This document shows positions 55,011 to 63,989 of a DNA stretch of 64,000 bases, piece after piece. Within the stretch, counting starts at the first letter, position 1; every line of letters starts with the position of its first letter. The DNA is taken from the NCBI RefSeq assembly GCF_002001085.1, contig NZ_MUNU01000017.1:310001-374000 (forward strand), given 5' to 3'. The notes under the pieces were generated by a model. The model was not told the origin of the DNA. It ran no database searches and was given only the letters and a program-made list of their open reading frames with translations. Both the position numbers and the translations under genes were made by a program. Source of the DNA: Rhodanobacter sp. B05 (GTDB lineage Bacteria > Pseudomonadota > Gammaproteobacteria > Xanthomonadales > Rhodanobacteraceae).

Positions 55011-56167
55011 GTACGGCGATGCAGTCGCTGCGGCCGTGGTGGGATCGTGTACGCCGCGGTTGGCGCGGTTCGCCGATGCCGGCGTTCCTCGCCTGGTGGG
55101 GTGGCGAGTTGCGTGCGCTGCTGCCGCCGCCCTGGCGTGACTGGTTCGGTGTTGGCGCGGACTGGTACCTGCTGCAGGCGGCGGGCGAACGCTGGATACT
55201 GCGTCGCCGTGGTCGCGCCGAACCCCTGGCGGCCTGGGACGAGGCTGCCGCGGACGCGCCGGCGCCGGCCTTCCACGCGGCGCTGAAGCACGTCGACCCC
55301 GCGGATCTGCGCGTGGCGCTGTTGCTGCCGGCGGCCATCGTGCTGCGGCGTACGCTGCTGCTGCCGCTGGCGGCACGCGACAACCTGCACCAGGTGGTCG
55401 GGTTCGAGATGGATCGGCAGACCCCGTTCGGCGTGGCGCAGGTTTATTACGCCGTGCGCGAGATCGGCGTGACGGCGGCGGCCGGGCGTTGCCAGGTCGA
55501 ACTGGTGGCGGCCACCCGCGCCGCGCTCGATCCACTGCTGGCTCGCGTGCGCGCGCAAGGCATCTCGATCGATGCGGTCGATGTGGCGCAGGCCGATGAT
55601 CGTCTCGGCGTGAACCTGTTGCCGCCGGAACAGATGCCGCACCGGGCGCACCCGCGGCGGCGCCTCAACCTGATCGTGGCCGCCGTGGCGGTGCTGTTGC
55701 TGGTGCTGGTCTGCGGCGAGTGGCTGCACAACCGCGAGGTGGCCCTCACCGGCATGCAGGCCGAGGTGGCCGGCATGCGCGGCGATGCCCAGCAGGTAGC
55801 CGCGCTGCGCCAGCAACTGCAGGACAACGCCGGTGCCGCCGGTTTCCTGGCGAAGCGCAAGAAAGATACCGTCAGCATGCTGAGCATCCTTGAGGACACC
55901 ACCGCACGCTTGCCGGACGGCACCTGGCTGGAGCGCTTCAGCGTCGACAACACCGGCCAGATCGGCATGCAGGGGCAGAGCCAGCAGGCGGCGAAGCTGC
56001 TCGATGCGCTGAAGGATTCGCGGCTGATCACCGATGCCGGCTTCCAGGGCAGCATCCAGCCTGATCAGGCCACCGGCAAGGAGCGCTTCTATCTGACCGC
56101 CAGGGTGAAGCAGCCGGCCACCGGCAGGCCCGCGCCGGCCACCGCCGACACGGCGGGTGCGCCATGA
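55007..56167 (+). CDS. gspL: T2SS inner-membrane protein GspL
   Basis: The 386-aa bitopic protein has an actin-like cytoplasmic domain (about 1-215; LLPAAIVLRRTLLLPLAARDNLHQVVGFEMDRQTPF), one membrane helix (LNLIVAAVAVLLLVLVCGEW, about 222-241) and a periplasmic ferredoxin-like part with a PilN-like region (TAMLSILEDTTARLPDGTWLERF). It recruits the ATPase GspE and pairs with GspM. ATGA overlap on both sides shows strict co-translation. Confidence 0.93.
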   Translation: MSTAMQSLRPWWDRVRRGWRGSPMPAFLAWWGGELRALLPPPWRDWFGVGADWYLLQAAGERWILRRRGRAEPLAAWDEAAADAPAPAFHAALKHVDPADLRVALLLPAAIVLRRTLLLPLAARDNLHQVVGFEMDRQTPFGVAQVYYAVREIGVTAAAGRCQVELVAATRAALDPLLARVRAQGISIDAVDVAQADDRLGVNLLPPEQMPHRAHPRRRLNLIVAAVAVLLLVLVCGEWLHNREVALTGMQAEVAGMRGDAQQVAALRQQLQDNAGAAGFLAKRKKDTVSMLSILEDTTARLPDGTWLERFSVDNTGQIGMQGQSQQAAKLLDALKDSRLITDAGFQGSIQPDQATGKERFYLTARVKQPATGRPAPATADTAGAP

Positions 56168-56802
56168 AGATGAGCGCACTGAAGCCGCGCGAGAGCCGCA
56201 TCGCCGCGATCCTGTTGCTGTTGCTGGCCTTGTTGCTGGCCTATTTCGTGCTGCTGCACTGGTGGTTCGTGGCGCCGCTGGAGCAGATTCGCGGCGAAAT
56301 GTCCCAGTTGCGCGACACCCACAGCCGCTACGCCGCGGCGATCGCGGAGAAGCCGGCACTGCAGCAGCGTCTGGCGGCGCTGGGTGCCGGCCAGGCCGCC
56401 AGCGATGCCTTCCTCGCCGCCGACGATCCGAACAATGCGGCGGCCGACCTGATGCAGCAGGTGGTCGACGTGGTCGGCCGCAGCCCCCAGGGCGGACGTT
56501 GCGTGGTGAGCCAGAAGATGCCGCTGCCGGCGCCGCAGACACCACCCGGCGAGCCCTATCGCAAGGCCGCGGTAAGCATCAGCCTGAGCTGCGACATCGA
56601 GCCGCTGGCGGCCGTGCTGCAGGCGCTGGAGCAGGGCACGCCCTACCTGTTCGTCGACGATCTCAGCATTTACCGCAACCCGGTAGCGGTGCAGCGCGAG
56701 CAGGGTGCGCCGCTGGAAGTGCAGTTCACCCTGTCCGGCTATGTGCGCCCGTCCGCCACCCAGTCGGCGAACCCGCCGACCGACGCGGGGGAGTCGCCAT
56801 GA
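56164..56802 (+). CDS. gspM: T2SS inner-membrane protein GspM
   Basis: The 212-aa bitopic protein has a short cytoplasmic start, one membrane helix (AAILLLLLALLLAYFVLLHWW, about 13-34), a coiled-coil-like region and a ferredoxin-like periplasmic domain ending near LEVQFTLSGYVR. It stabilises GspL. The start overlaps gspL and its stop overlaps gspN by ATGA. Confidence 0.9.
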   Translation: MKMSALKPRESRIAAILLLLLALLLAYFVLLHWWFVAPLEQIRGEMSQLRDTHSRYAAAIAEKPALQQRLAALGAGQAASDAFLAADDPNNAAADLMQQVVDVVGRSPQGGRCVVSQKMPLPAPQTPPGEPYRKAAVSISLSCDIEPLAAVLQALEQGTPYLFVDDLSIYRNPVAVQREQGAPLEVQFTLSGYVRPSATQSANPPTDAGESP

Positions 56803-57524
56803 ACGCCTCCCACCAACGTCGGTTGACTCCGCTGCTCGGTGGCATCGCCGTGGTGCTCGGCGTGCTGTTGTTGCTGCTGCTGGGCGGGGTGGGACGTGGC
56901 GTGCACTGGAAGGCTGCACGTGCACTGCCGCCGTTGCCGGCGGCGGGGAACAGCGCCGACCTGCCGCGGCCCATACCACTGCAGGAGTTCAGCCTGGTGT
57001 GGCAGAAGCCGCTGTTCAATCCGGATCGCAAGCCGATGGCGCACGCCGCCGCGGGCGGCAGCAACCTGGGCGATCTGGAACTGACCGGCATCATCATCAC
57101 CCCCGACCTGCGCATGGCCCTGCTGCACGACAAGAAAGGCGACAAGGAGATCCGCCTGCACCAGGGGGCCAGCCTGCCCGACGGCAGCGTGACCCTGGTC
57201 GAGGTGCACCAGCGTTCGGCGCTGTTCGATTCAGCGGCCGGCCGCACCGAGCTGAAGTTGCCGGCCGGGGCGCCGATCGACCAGCCCAAGGGCGGGCCCG
57301 GCGATCCGCGCGACCGGCAGCCGCCGGCACCTGGTGCCGCGATGATGCAGGTGCAGCCCGAAGGCGCGGGGCGAACAAAGTTCGATGCCGGCCCCGGGCG
57401 CGCCCGGGGGGTGACGCCGGCCGAGTTGGACCATCCACCTGAATCGGCCCTCGAACGGCTGCGCCGAAGTATCCAGCAACGTCGTGCAGAACGCGCTGCC
57501 GCGTCCCACGAAGGAGAGCATTGA
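56799..57524 (+). CDS. gspN: T2SS protein GspN (XpsN type)
   Basis: The 241-aa protein has one N-terminal membrane helix (LLGGIAVVLGVLLLLLLGGVG) and a periplasmic part with FSLVWQKPLFNPDRKPM and GDLELTGIIITPDLRMALLHDKKGD, the pattern of XpsN/GspC-like homology-region proteins that link the inner-membrane platform to the secretin. It takes the place of GspC, which is absent from the operon. The C-terminal third is Pro/Arg-rich. ATGA overlap with gspM. Confidence 0.85.
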   Translation: MNASHQRRLTPLLGGIAVVLGVLLLLLLGGVGRGVHWKAARALPPLPAAGNSADLPRPIPLQEFSLVWQKPLFNPDRKPMAHAAAGGSNLGDLELTGIIITPDLRMALLHDKKGDKEIRLHQGASLPDGSVTLVEVHQRSALFDSAAGRTELKLPAGAPIDQPKGGPGDPRDRQPPAPGAAMMQVQPEGAGRTKFDAGPGRARGVTPAELDHPPESALERLRRSIQQRRAERAAASHEGEH

Positions 57525-57527
57525 TCC

Positions 57528-60170
57528 ATGGTCCGCCTATCCAACTCGCGCGTCCTGCGCACCATCATCCTGGCCGGCTTCGTCTGGCTCGCCGGCTGCG
57601 CCAGCCTGCCGCAGCCGCACGACGACGGCGCCCTGCAGCGCGAGGCCATGGCCGGTACGCACAACCCGGTGCCGGCACCGCTGCCGTTGAACCGGGATCT
57701 GGACAACAGCAGCACGCCGGTGCCGCCCAAGGCCAGCATCAGCGAGGGCAGCGGCCGCTTCGTGCGACCCATCGCCCTGGCCACGCCGCACAAGACCGCC
57801 AGCGGCAGCAATGCGGTGACCTTCAACTTCGAGAACCAGCCGGTGCAGGCGGTGGTCAAGGCCATCCTGGGCGATCTGCTGAAGGAGAACTACACCATCG
57901 TGCCGGGCGTGGAGGGCAACATCTCCTTCTCCACCTCCCAGCCGGTGGAACAGGATCAGGCGCTGCCGATCCTGGAGACCCTGCTCAGCTGGACCCACAA
58001 CGCCCTGGTCAGGCGCGCGGGCGGTTACGTGGTGCTGCCGGAAAAGGATGCCGTCTCCGGCAACCTCGTGCCCAGCCTCGGCGCCGCCGCACCCGCGGGC
58101 GGGCTGCAGGCGCGGTTGTTCCCGCTGCGCTACATCTCGGCCACCGAGATGCAGAAGTTGATCAAGCCGTTCGTGCGCAAGGACGCGGTGCTGCTGGTCG
58201 ACCCGTCGCGCAACCTGCTGGTGCTTGCCGGTACGCCGCAGGAGCTGGTCGATGATGAGCGCATGGTGCGCACCTTTGACGTGGACTGGCTGCGCGGCAC
58301 CTCGGTGGGCGTGTTCAACCTGCAGTACGCCAAGGTCGGCGAGTTGATGCCCAAGCTGGACGCCTTGTTCGGCGAACACGGCAGCACCCCGCTGGCGGGC
58401 ATGCTGCGCTTCATCCCGATCGAGCGGACCAATGCGCTGGTGGTGATCAGCACCCAGCCCGATTACCTGAGCGAAGTGGGCGACTGGATCGGCAAGATCG
58501 ACGCCGGCGGCGGCAACCAGCCGCAGCTGTTCGTGTACGACGTGCGCAACCTGAAAGCCTCCGACCTGGCCAGGTACCTGGCGCAGATCTATACCAATGG
58601 CGCCGGCAGTGGCGGCGACAACGGCGGCCAGGTCGGGCCGGGCCTCGGCAGCGCCACGCTGGGCAGTGCCGACAATGCCAATGCCACCAGCATGGGCAGC
58701 ACCGCAGGGGGTTTCGGCAATACCGGCACCGGCCTCGGTTCGTCCGGTGCCGGCGGTCTGAACGGCAGTTCGGGCAGTGGGTTCGGCAGCGGCGGTCTGA
58801 GCCGCGACGGCAGCAGCACCGGCACCGGCATGGGCGGGACCGCATCGGGCGGCACCTCGTCGGCATTTGGCAGCAGCGGCCAGGGCAGTAGCGCCGGCGA
58901 CCAGCAATATGCGTCCAGCGACGGCAGCGTGCGGATCAGCTCGGTCGACAGCAACAATCAATTGCTGATCCGGGCCCGGCCGTCGCAATGGGAAGAGATC
59001 AAGAGCGCCATCAACAAGCTCGACAGCGTGCCGCTGCAGGTGCAGATCGAAACGCGCATCCTCGAGGTCAAGCTCACCGGGCAGTTCCAGTTCGGCGTGC
59101 AGTGGTATCTGCAGGGCCTGTCCGGGAGCACCAGCAGCACCGACAGCAGCGGCAATCCGGTGATCACGCCGGGGCATCCGACCAACCCGCGCCAGATCGC
59201 CCTGGGCCAGGGCGGCAACGCCTACGGTGGCGAGCCGTTCTTCTACTCCTTCCTCAACAACAATCTGCAGGTGGCGGTGCGGGCGATGGAGACCAGCGGC
59301 AACACCAAGACGCTGTCGGCCCCGTCGATGGTGGTGATGAACAACCAGCCGGCAACCATCCAGGTCGGCGACCGCATCCCGATCAATCAGACCAGCGTGA
59401 ACACCGGACTGGGTTCGACCACCAGCTACAACGAGGTGCAATACCTGGATACCGGCGTGATCCTGAAAGTGCAGCCGCGGATCAATCCAGGTGGCCTGGT
59501 GTACATGAATGTCAGCCAGCAGGTGAGCCAGCGCGACGCATCGCAGCCGATCGTCAACGGCAACCCGTCCATCTCGCAGCGCCAGCTCAGCACGCAGGTG
59601 GCGGTGCAGAGCGGGCAGACCGTGCTGCTCGGCGGTCTGATCCAGCAGGACGAAGGCAACACCGACACGGGCATACCCGGCCTCAACCGGATTCCCTTCA
59701 TCGGCCGCCTGTTCGGCAGCACCAACCGCAACCGCGACCGCACCGAGCTGATCGTGCTGATCACGCCGCGCATCATCCGCGGCAGCGAGGACGCGCGGCA
59801 GATCACCGACGACTACCAGGCCAAGTTCGAGTCATTGGCGCCGCTGCGTCGCGGCAACGAATCGGCAGCGTCGCCCGCGACTGCCGCCGCGACCACCTTC
59901 CCGGTGGCGGAGACCGCGCCGGCGCCGATGACGACTGTCAGCTGGCCACAGCAACTGCAGCAACACGCCGAGTCCGCGCTGCAGCATGGCGACTATGCCA
60001 CCGCGCAGGATCTGGCGATGCAGTCGTGGGAGCAGGGCACGCGGCACGGCGAGCTGTGCGAGCGCAACTGGCAGGTGGTGCTGGATGCGCGCAAGCACAG
60101 CGGCAAGCTGGGCAGCGTCGAGGCGGCGCGCAGCCAGCAGGCGGCGTGTCTGAAGCCCGTGACCCAGTAG
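57528..60170 (+). CDS. gspD: T2SS outer-membrane secretin GspD
   Basis: The 880-aa secretin is a lipoprotein (signal TIILAGFVWLAGCASL, lipobox LAGC). Domains: N0 (about 100-185), N1 and N2 (RYISATEMQKLIKPF; VFNLQYAKVGELMPKLDAL), N3 split by a long Gly/Ser/Thr-rich insertion (about 363-465, YTNGAGSGGDN... to GDQQYAS), then the secretin barrel (NSLLIRA-like QLLIRARPSQWEEI, VAVQSGQTVLLGGLIQQ, IPGLNRIPFIGRLFG, LIVLITPRIIRG) and a C-terminal Ala-rich extension to 880. It forms the exit channel. Three bases after gspN. Confidence 0.95.
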   Translation: MVRLSNSRVLRTIILAGFVWLAGCASLPQPHDDGALQREAMAGTHNPVPAPLPLNRDLDNSSTPVPPKASISEGSGRFVRPIALATPHKTASGSNAVTFNFENQPVQAVVKAILGDLLKENYTIVPGVEGNISFSTSQPVEQDQALPILETLLSWTHNALVRRAGGYVVLPEKDAVSGNLVPSLGAAAPAGGLQARLFPLRYISATEMQKLIKPFVRKDAVLLVDPSRNLLVLAGTPQELVDDERMVRTFDVDWLRGTSVGVFNLQYAKVGELMPKLDALFGEHGSTPLAGMLRFIPIERTNALVVISTQPDYLSEVGDWIGKIDAGGGNQPQLFVYDVRNLKASDLARYLAQIYTNGAGSGGDNGGQVGPGLGSATLGSADNANATSMGSTAGGFGNTGTGLGSSGAGGLNGSSGSGFGSGGLSRDGSSTGTGMGGTASGGTSSAFGSSGQGSSAGDQQYASSDGSVRISSVDSNNQLLIRARPSQWEEIKSAINKLDSVPLQVQIETRILEVKLTGQFQFGVQWYLQGLSGSTSSTDSSGNPVITPGHPTNPRQIALGQGGNAYGGEPFFYSFLNNNLQVAVRAMETSGNTKTLSAPSMVVMNNQPATIQVGDRIPINQTSVNTGLGSTTSYNEVQYLDTGVILKVQPRINPGGLVYMNVSQQVSQRDASQPIVNGNPSISQRQLSTQVAVQSGQTVLLGGLIQQDEGNTDTGIPGLNRIPFIGRLFGSTNRNRDRTELIVLITPRIIRGSEDARQITDDYQAKFESLAPLRRGNESAASPATAAATTFPVAETAPAPMTTVSWPQQLQQHAESALQHGDYATAQDLAMQSWEQGTRHGELCERNWQVVLDARKHSGKLGSVEAARSQQAACLKPVTQ

Positions 60171-60180
60171 GAATTTCGAC

Positions 60181-60210
60181 GACGACGGGCCCGTGCGGGC
60201 CCGTCGTTTC
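60181..60210 (+). terminator. Terminator of the T2SS operon
   Basis: ACGACGGGCCCG (60182-60193) pairs perfectly over 12 bp with CGGGCCCGTCGT (60196-60207), followed by TTC. It lies 11 bases after gspD and closes the operon before hrpB. Confidence 0.8.
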
Positions 60211-60236
60211 GACGGCAGCCGTTATCATCTGCACGG

Positions 60237-62909
60237 ATGACTGTCGCCATCCCCGTGCTTCCGCCCAGCTTCCCGATCACCGACGTCTTGCCGGACATCC
60301 TGGCCGCGCTGGCCGCACGGCCGCGGCTGGTGCTGGAGGCGCCACCCGGCGCCGGCAAGACCACCCAGGTGCCGCTGGCCCTGCTCGATGCACCGTGGCT
60401 GGCCGGGCAGAAGATCGTGATGCTGGAGCCACGCCGCATCGCGGCGCGTGCCGCCGCGCAGTTCATGGCGCAGCAACTCGGCGAGCCGGTGGGCCGGACC
60501 GTCGGTTACCGCATCCGCTTCGAGTCGCAGGTGAGCGCGGCAACGCGGATCGAGGTGGTCACCGAAGGCATCCTGACCCGGTTGATCCAGGCCGATCCCG
60601 AGCTTACCGGCGTGGGCGCGATCATCTTCGACGAATTCCACGAACGGCATCTGGCCGGCGATCTCGGCGCGGCGCTCGCGCTCGACGTGCAGGCCACCCT
60701 GCGCCCCGAGCTGCGCCTGCTGCTGATGTCCGCCACGCTGGATGGCGAACGCATCGCGGCATGGCTGGACGCTCCGCGCATCAGCAGTCCCGGCCGCAGT
60801 TTTCCGGTGCGCATCGAGCATCCGCCGGCACGTGCGCAGGAAAGCCTCGAACACCAGCTCGCCCGCGTCGTGCACCAGGCCCTTGAGGAAACCGGCGGCG
60901 ACGTGCTGGCGTTCCTGCCGGGGCGGCGTGAGATCGCGCGGGCGCAGGCGGTATTGGCGCAGACACTCCCCTCTCCCACCGGGAGAGGGGCCGGGGGGGA
61001 GGGTACGTCCGGAGCACGCCACCTCGCTCCGCCCGCACCCTCACCCGCCCCTGAAGGGGCACCCTCTCACCCGCGAGGGGACTCCCTGACGGTCGCCGGG
61101 GGGAGAGGGGATCGGATCGAGATCGTGCCGCTGCACGGCGAGCTGTCGCTGGCCGAGCAGCAGGCCGCGCTCGCGCCGGGCGAGCCGGGCACCCGCCGCA
61201 TCGTGCTGGCCACCAACGTGGCCGAATCCAGCATCACCTTGCCCGGCATTCGCGCGGTGATCGACAGCGGCCTGGCGCGCGAGCCGCGCTTCGATCCCAA
61301 CTCCGGTTTCACCCGACTCGAAACGGTCACGATCTCGCAGGCCTCGGCCGATCAGCGCGCGGGTCGCGCCGGGCGCGTGGCCGCCGGCACCGCCTATCGC
61401 CTGTGGCCGCAAAGCCGGCGACTGGAAAGCGCGCGCGGCGCGGAAATCAACCAGGCCGAGTTGTCCGGCCTGGCACTGGAGCTCGCGGCCTGGGGCGTCG
61501 TCGCGGACAGCAACGTCGGACTTGCCTGGCTCGATCCGCCGCCTGCCGGTGCGTTGGCGCAGGCGCGCGAATTGCTGCGGGCGCTCGGTGCGCTGGCCGA
61601 CGATGGCCGCATCACCGCGCTGGGCCGACGCATGCTCGACCTCGGCGCCACACCACGGCTCGGCGCCGCCGCATTGCGTGCGCCCGAACCACGCCGCGCG
61701 CTGGTCGCCGACCTGCTCGCCCTGATGGAGGCGCGCTCGCCCTTGCGCGGCGCCCACGCACGTAGCGATGATTTCCGTGCGCGCGTGGCGGCCCTGCATG
61801 CCTGGCGCGACCGCCGCGGTGACTCGTCGCGTGGCGAGGCCGACAGCGGTGCGCTGGCTGCCATCGAGCAGGCCGGCAAGGGCTGGCGCCGACGTCTGGA
61901 CGTCCGTAGTCCAGCCAGCGGCGTGCCCGACAGTCACACCGTCGGCGACCTGCTGGCGCACGCCTTTCCCGATCGCATCGCCCACCGCGACGACACCAAT
62001 CCGCTGCGCTACACGCTTGCCAACGGCCGCGGCGCGCGCCTGCATGAAAACACCGCCCTGCTCGGCGAACCCTGGCTGGTGGTGCTGGACCTGCGCCTGG
62101 AGGACCGCGACAGCCTGGTGTTCGCGGCCGCACCGCTGGACCCGCGCACGCTCGAACGCGACTTCCCGGCGCAATTCACCCGCGAGCGCACGCTGCGCTG
62201 GAACGACCAGCGCGGCGCCGCCGAAGCTTTCGACGAGGAGCGCTTCGGCGCCATTGTGCTAACCCGCCGCAGCGTGCCGGTGAAGGCGGAAGACGCGCTG
62301 CCGGCCATGCTCGCCGCGATCCGCGCGCGCGGCCTCGGCGTGTTGCCGTGGAGCGACCACGCGCAGCGCCTGCGCACGCGCATGCAGGCCTTGCGCGCGT
62401 GGATGCCCGAGCTTGAGCTGCCGGATTTGTCCGACACGTCGCTGCTGGTCACGCTCGATGCGTGGCTGGCGCCAACCCTGGACGGCAAGCATCGCCTCGA
62501 TGCCTTGCGCGCAGAAGAGCTGTCGCAGGCACTGTCCGCGTTGTTCGACTACGACCAGCGCCAACTGCTCGACACGCAGGTGCCCGAACAACTTGTCGTA
62601 CCAAGCGGCCAGTCGCGCCGGCTCGAATACGCCGGCGCCGAAGCTCCCGTGTTGGCGGTCAAGCTGCAGGAACTGTTCGGCCTGGCCGACACCCCCCGCG
62701 TGGGTGGCGGCCGCATCCCCGTCACCCTGCACCTGCTGTCGCCCGCCGGCCGTCCAATCCAGGTCACCCAGGACCTGCGCGGCTTCTGGGAACGCACCTA
62801 TCCCGAGGTGAAGAAGGAGCTGAAGGGCCGCTACCCGCGGCACCCGTGGCCCGACGATCCGTGGACGGCGACGCCGACGCATCGGGCGAAGCCGCGGGGG
62901 CGGCATTGA
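60237..62909 (+). CDS. hrpB: ATP-dependent helicase HrpB with repeat-derived insertion
   Basis: The 890-aa DEAH-type helicase has Walker A LEAPPGAGKTTQVPLALL, the DEFH box FDEFHERHLAGDL, SATLDGERIA, LATNVAESSITLPGIR and QRAGRAGRVAAGTAYRLW, then the HrpB C-terminal domain ending in LKGRYPRHPWPDDPW. Its substrate is unknown; it is distinct from HrpA. It is about 50 residues longer than usual because a palindromic repeat (60966-61110, about residues 244-291) is inserted in frame between AQAVLAQTL and RIEIVPLHGELSL, in a loop of the second RecA domain. The ATG at 60237 starts 67 bases after gspD. Confidence 0.93.
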   Translation: MTVAIPVLPPSFPITDVLPDILAALAARPRLVLEAPPGAGKTTQVPLALLDAPWLAGQKIVMLEPRRIAARAAAQFMAQQLGEPVGRTVGYRIRFESQVSAATRIEVVTEGILTRLIQADPELTGVGAIIFDEFHERHLAGDLGAALALDVQATLRPELRLLLMSATLDGERIAAWLDAPRISSPGRSFPVRIEHPPARAQESLEHQLARVVHQALEETGGDVLAFLPGRREIARAQAVLAQTLPSPTGRGAGGEGTSGARHLAPPAPSPAPEGAPSHPRGDSLTVAGGRGDRIEIVPLHGELSLAEQQAALAPGEPGTRRIVLATNVAESSITLPGIRAVIDSGLAREPRFDPNSGFTRLETVTISQASADQRAGRAGRVAAGTAYRLWPQSRRLESARGAEINQAELSGLALELAAWGVVADSNVGLAWLDPPPAGALAQARELLRALGALADDGRITALGRRMLDLGATPRLGAAALRAPEPRRALVADLLALMEARSPLRGAHARSDDFRARVAALHAWRDRRGDSSRGEADSGALAAIEQAGKGWRRRLDVRSPASGVPDSHTVGDLLAHAFPDRIAHRDDTNPLRYTLANGRGARLHENTALLGEPWLVVLDLRLEDRDSLVFAAAPLDPRTLERDFPAQFTRERTLRWNDQRGAAEAFDEERFGAIVLTRRSVPVKAEDALPAMLAAIRARGLGVLPWSDHAQRLRTRMQALRAWMPELELPDLSDTSLLVTLDAWLAPTLDGKHRLDALRAEELSQALSALFDYDQRQLLDTQVPEQLVVPSGQSRRLEYAGAEAPVLAVKLQELFGLADTPRVGGGRIPVTLHLLSPAGRPIQVTQDLRGFWERTYPEVKKELKGRYPRHPWPDDPWTATPTHRAKPRGRH
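60966..61110. repeat. Palindromic CTCTCCC-type repeat inserted in frame in hrpB
   Basis: The stretch contains CCTCTCCCACCGGGAGAGGG, then GCACCCTCACC and CACCCTCTCACCCGCGAGGG, then GGTCGCCGGGGGGAGAGGGG. It matches the intergenic copy at 29799-29861. Read in the hrpB frame it encodes Gly/Pro/Ala-rich residues and no stop. Confidence 0.85.
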
Positions 62910-63120
62910 GCTGCGTATGCGGCATGAGCGGTCAGGGCATGATTCAATGGCCCGGGTTTCCGGTTGCTGTTCAGATCGTCGGTAAATGTCGTACCCACAA
63001 TCGTGCGAGTCGTCCCGTGTCCTCTGACCCTTGTCCTGCTGAGCTTACGGTCTGGCCGCCTCATCGTCTGTCGGCAAGGGCCGGTCACGCGAGTCGGAAA
63101 GCGCACTCTGACCCTGAGGT
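62910..63120. other. Spacer between hrpB and the fibronectin-like gene, no gene seen
   Basis: No frame here has a convincing start or product. It may contain the lost 5' end of the next gene, since that gene begins directly after an in-frame stop and lacks a signal peptide. Confidence 0.4.
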
Positions 63121-63978
63121 TTGGTAGCCAGCACGACGGTGCTGTTCCCGCCGCCGACCCCCGCCAGCATCACCATACCCGCGACCAGCAGCGGCACGGT
63201 CGTGGTGAGCTGGGCGGCCAGCGCCACCGCGACCAGCTACACCTTGCAGCACGCGGATTACGGCGTCACCGGATGGAGCAACGTCTACAGCGGCAGTGCC
63301 ACCAGCTATACCCAGCACGAAACGGTCACGGGGGCCTGGATCTATCAAGTTCAGGCGTGCAACGCGAGCGGCTGCAGCGCGTTCCTGGTCAGCAGTGGCG
63401 GCACGCTGGTGACCATCCCGCCGGCCAGCACACCCAGTTTGAGCGTGCCGGCCAGCAACCACAGTGGCAGCTATGCCGTCAGTTGGGGCAGTGTCGGCGG
63501 AGCGACCAGCTATCCGCTGCAGGAGCAGGTGAACGGCGGCGGCTGGAGCACGATCCAGAGCAGCAGCGCCACCAGTCTGGCGATCGGCGGCAAGGGCAAC
63601 GGCAGTTATGGCTATCGCGTCCAGGCCTGCAACGTCGGCGGCTGTGGTCCGTGGAGTGCCACAGGCACGGTTGCTGTGACCCTGCCGCCCGCTCCACCGT
63701 CAACCGTCACCGCACCGTCCTATGTCCACGGCGTCACCTACTACGTGACCTGGTCGGCCAGCGCCGGCGCCACCTCGTACAACGTGCAGAAGACGAACTA
63801 CAGCCTCGGCACCACGACCATCGTCGCCACGACCTCGGCGACCAGCGCCACGATGCCGGGCCCGCGCTCCAGCGAGTCCCTGCTCTATGCGGTCCAGGCC
63901 TGCAGTGCCGCTGGCTGTTCAGCGTTCACGAACGCGGGGAACGGCACCCAGACCGATCCGCCCGGGCCGATCCAATGA
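63121..63978 (+). CDS. Fibronectin type III-like repeat protein, possibly 5'-truncated
   Basis: The frame encodes 285 aa made of three repeats of about 90 residues, each with a Pro-rich start (PTPASITIPA, STPSLSVPA, PSTVTAPS), a VSW or VTW strand, ATSYxLQ or ATSYNVQ, and an end such as YQVQACNASGCSAF, YRVQACNVGGCGPW or YAVQACSAAGCSAF. This is the fibronectin-III pattern found ahead of RHS/YD-repeat or secreted proteins. The frame opens with TTG right after an in-frame TGA, without signal peptide, so it may be a fragment of a longer exported protein. It ends next to the start of another gene. Confidence 0.7.
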   Translation: MVASTTVLFPPPTPASITIPATSSGTVVVSWAASATATSYTLQHADYGVTGWSNVYSGSATSYTQHETVTGAWIYQVQACNASGCSAFLVSSGGTLVTIPPASTPSLSVPASNHSGSYAVSWGSVGGATSYPLQEQVNGGGWSTIQSSSATSLAIGGKGNGSYGYRVQACNVGGCGPWSATGTVAVTLPPAPPSTVTAPSYVHGVTYYVTWSASAGATSYNVQKTNYSLGTTTIVATTSATSATMPGPRSSESLLYAVQACSAAGCSAFTNAGNGTQTDPPGPIQ

Positions 63979-63989
63979 GGAGCATGGAC

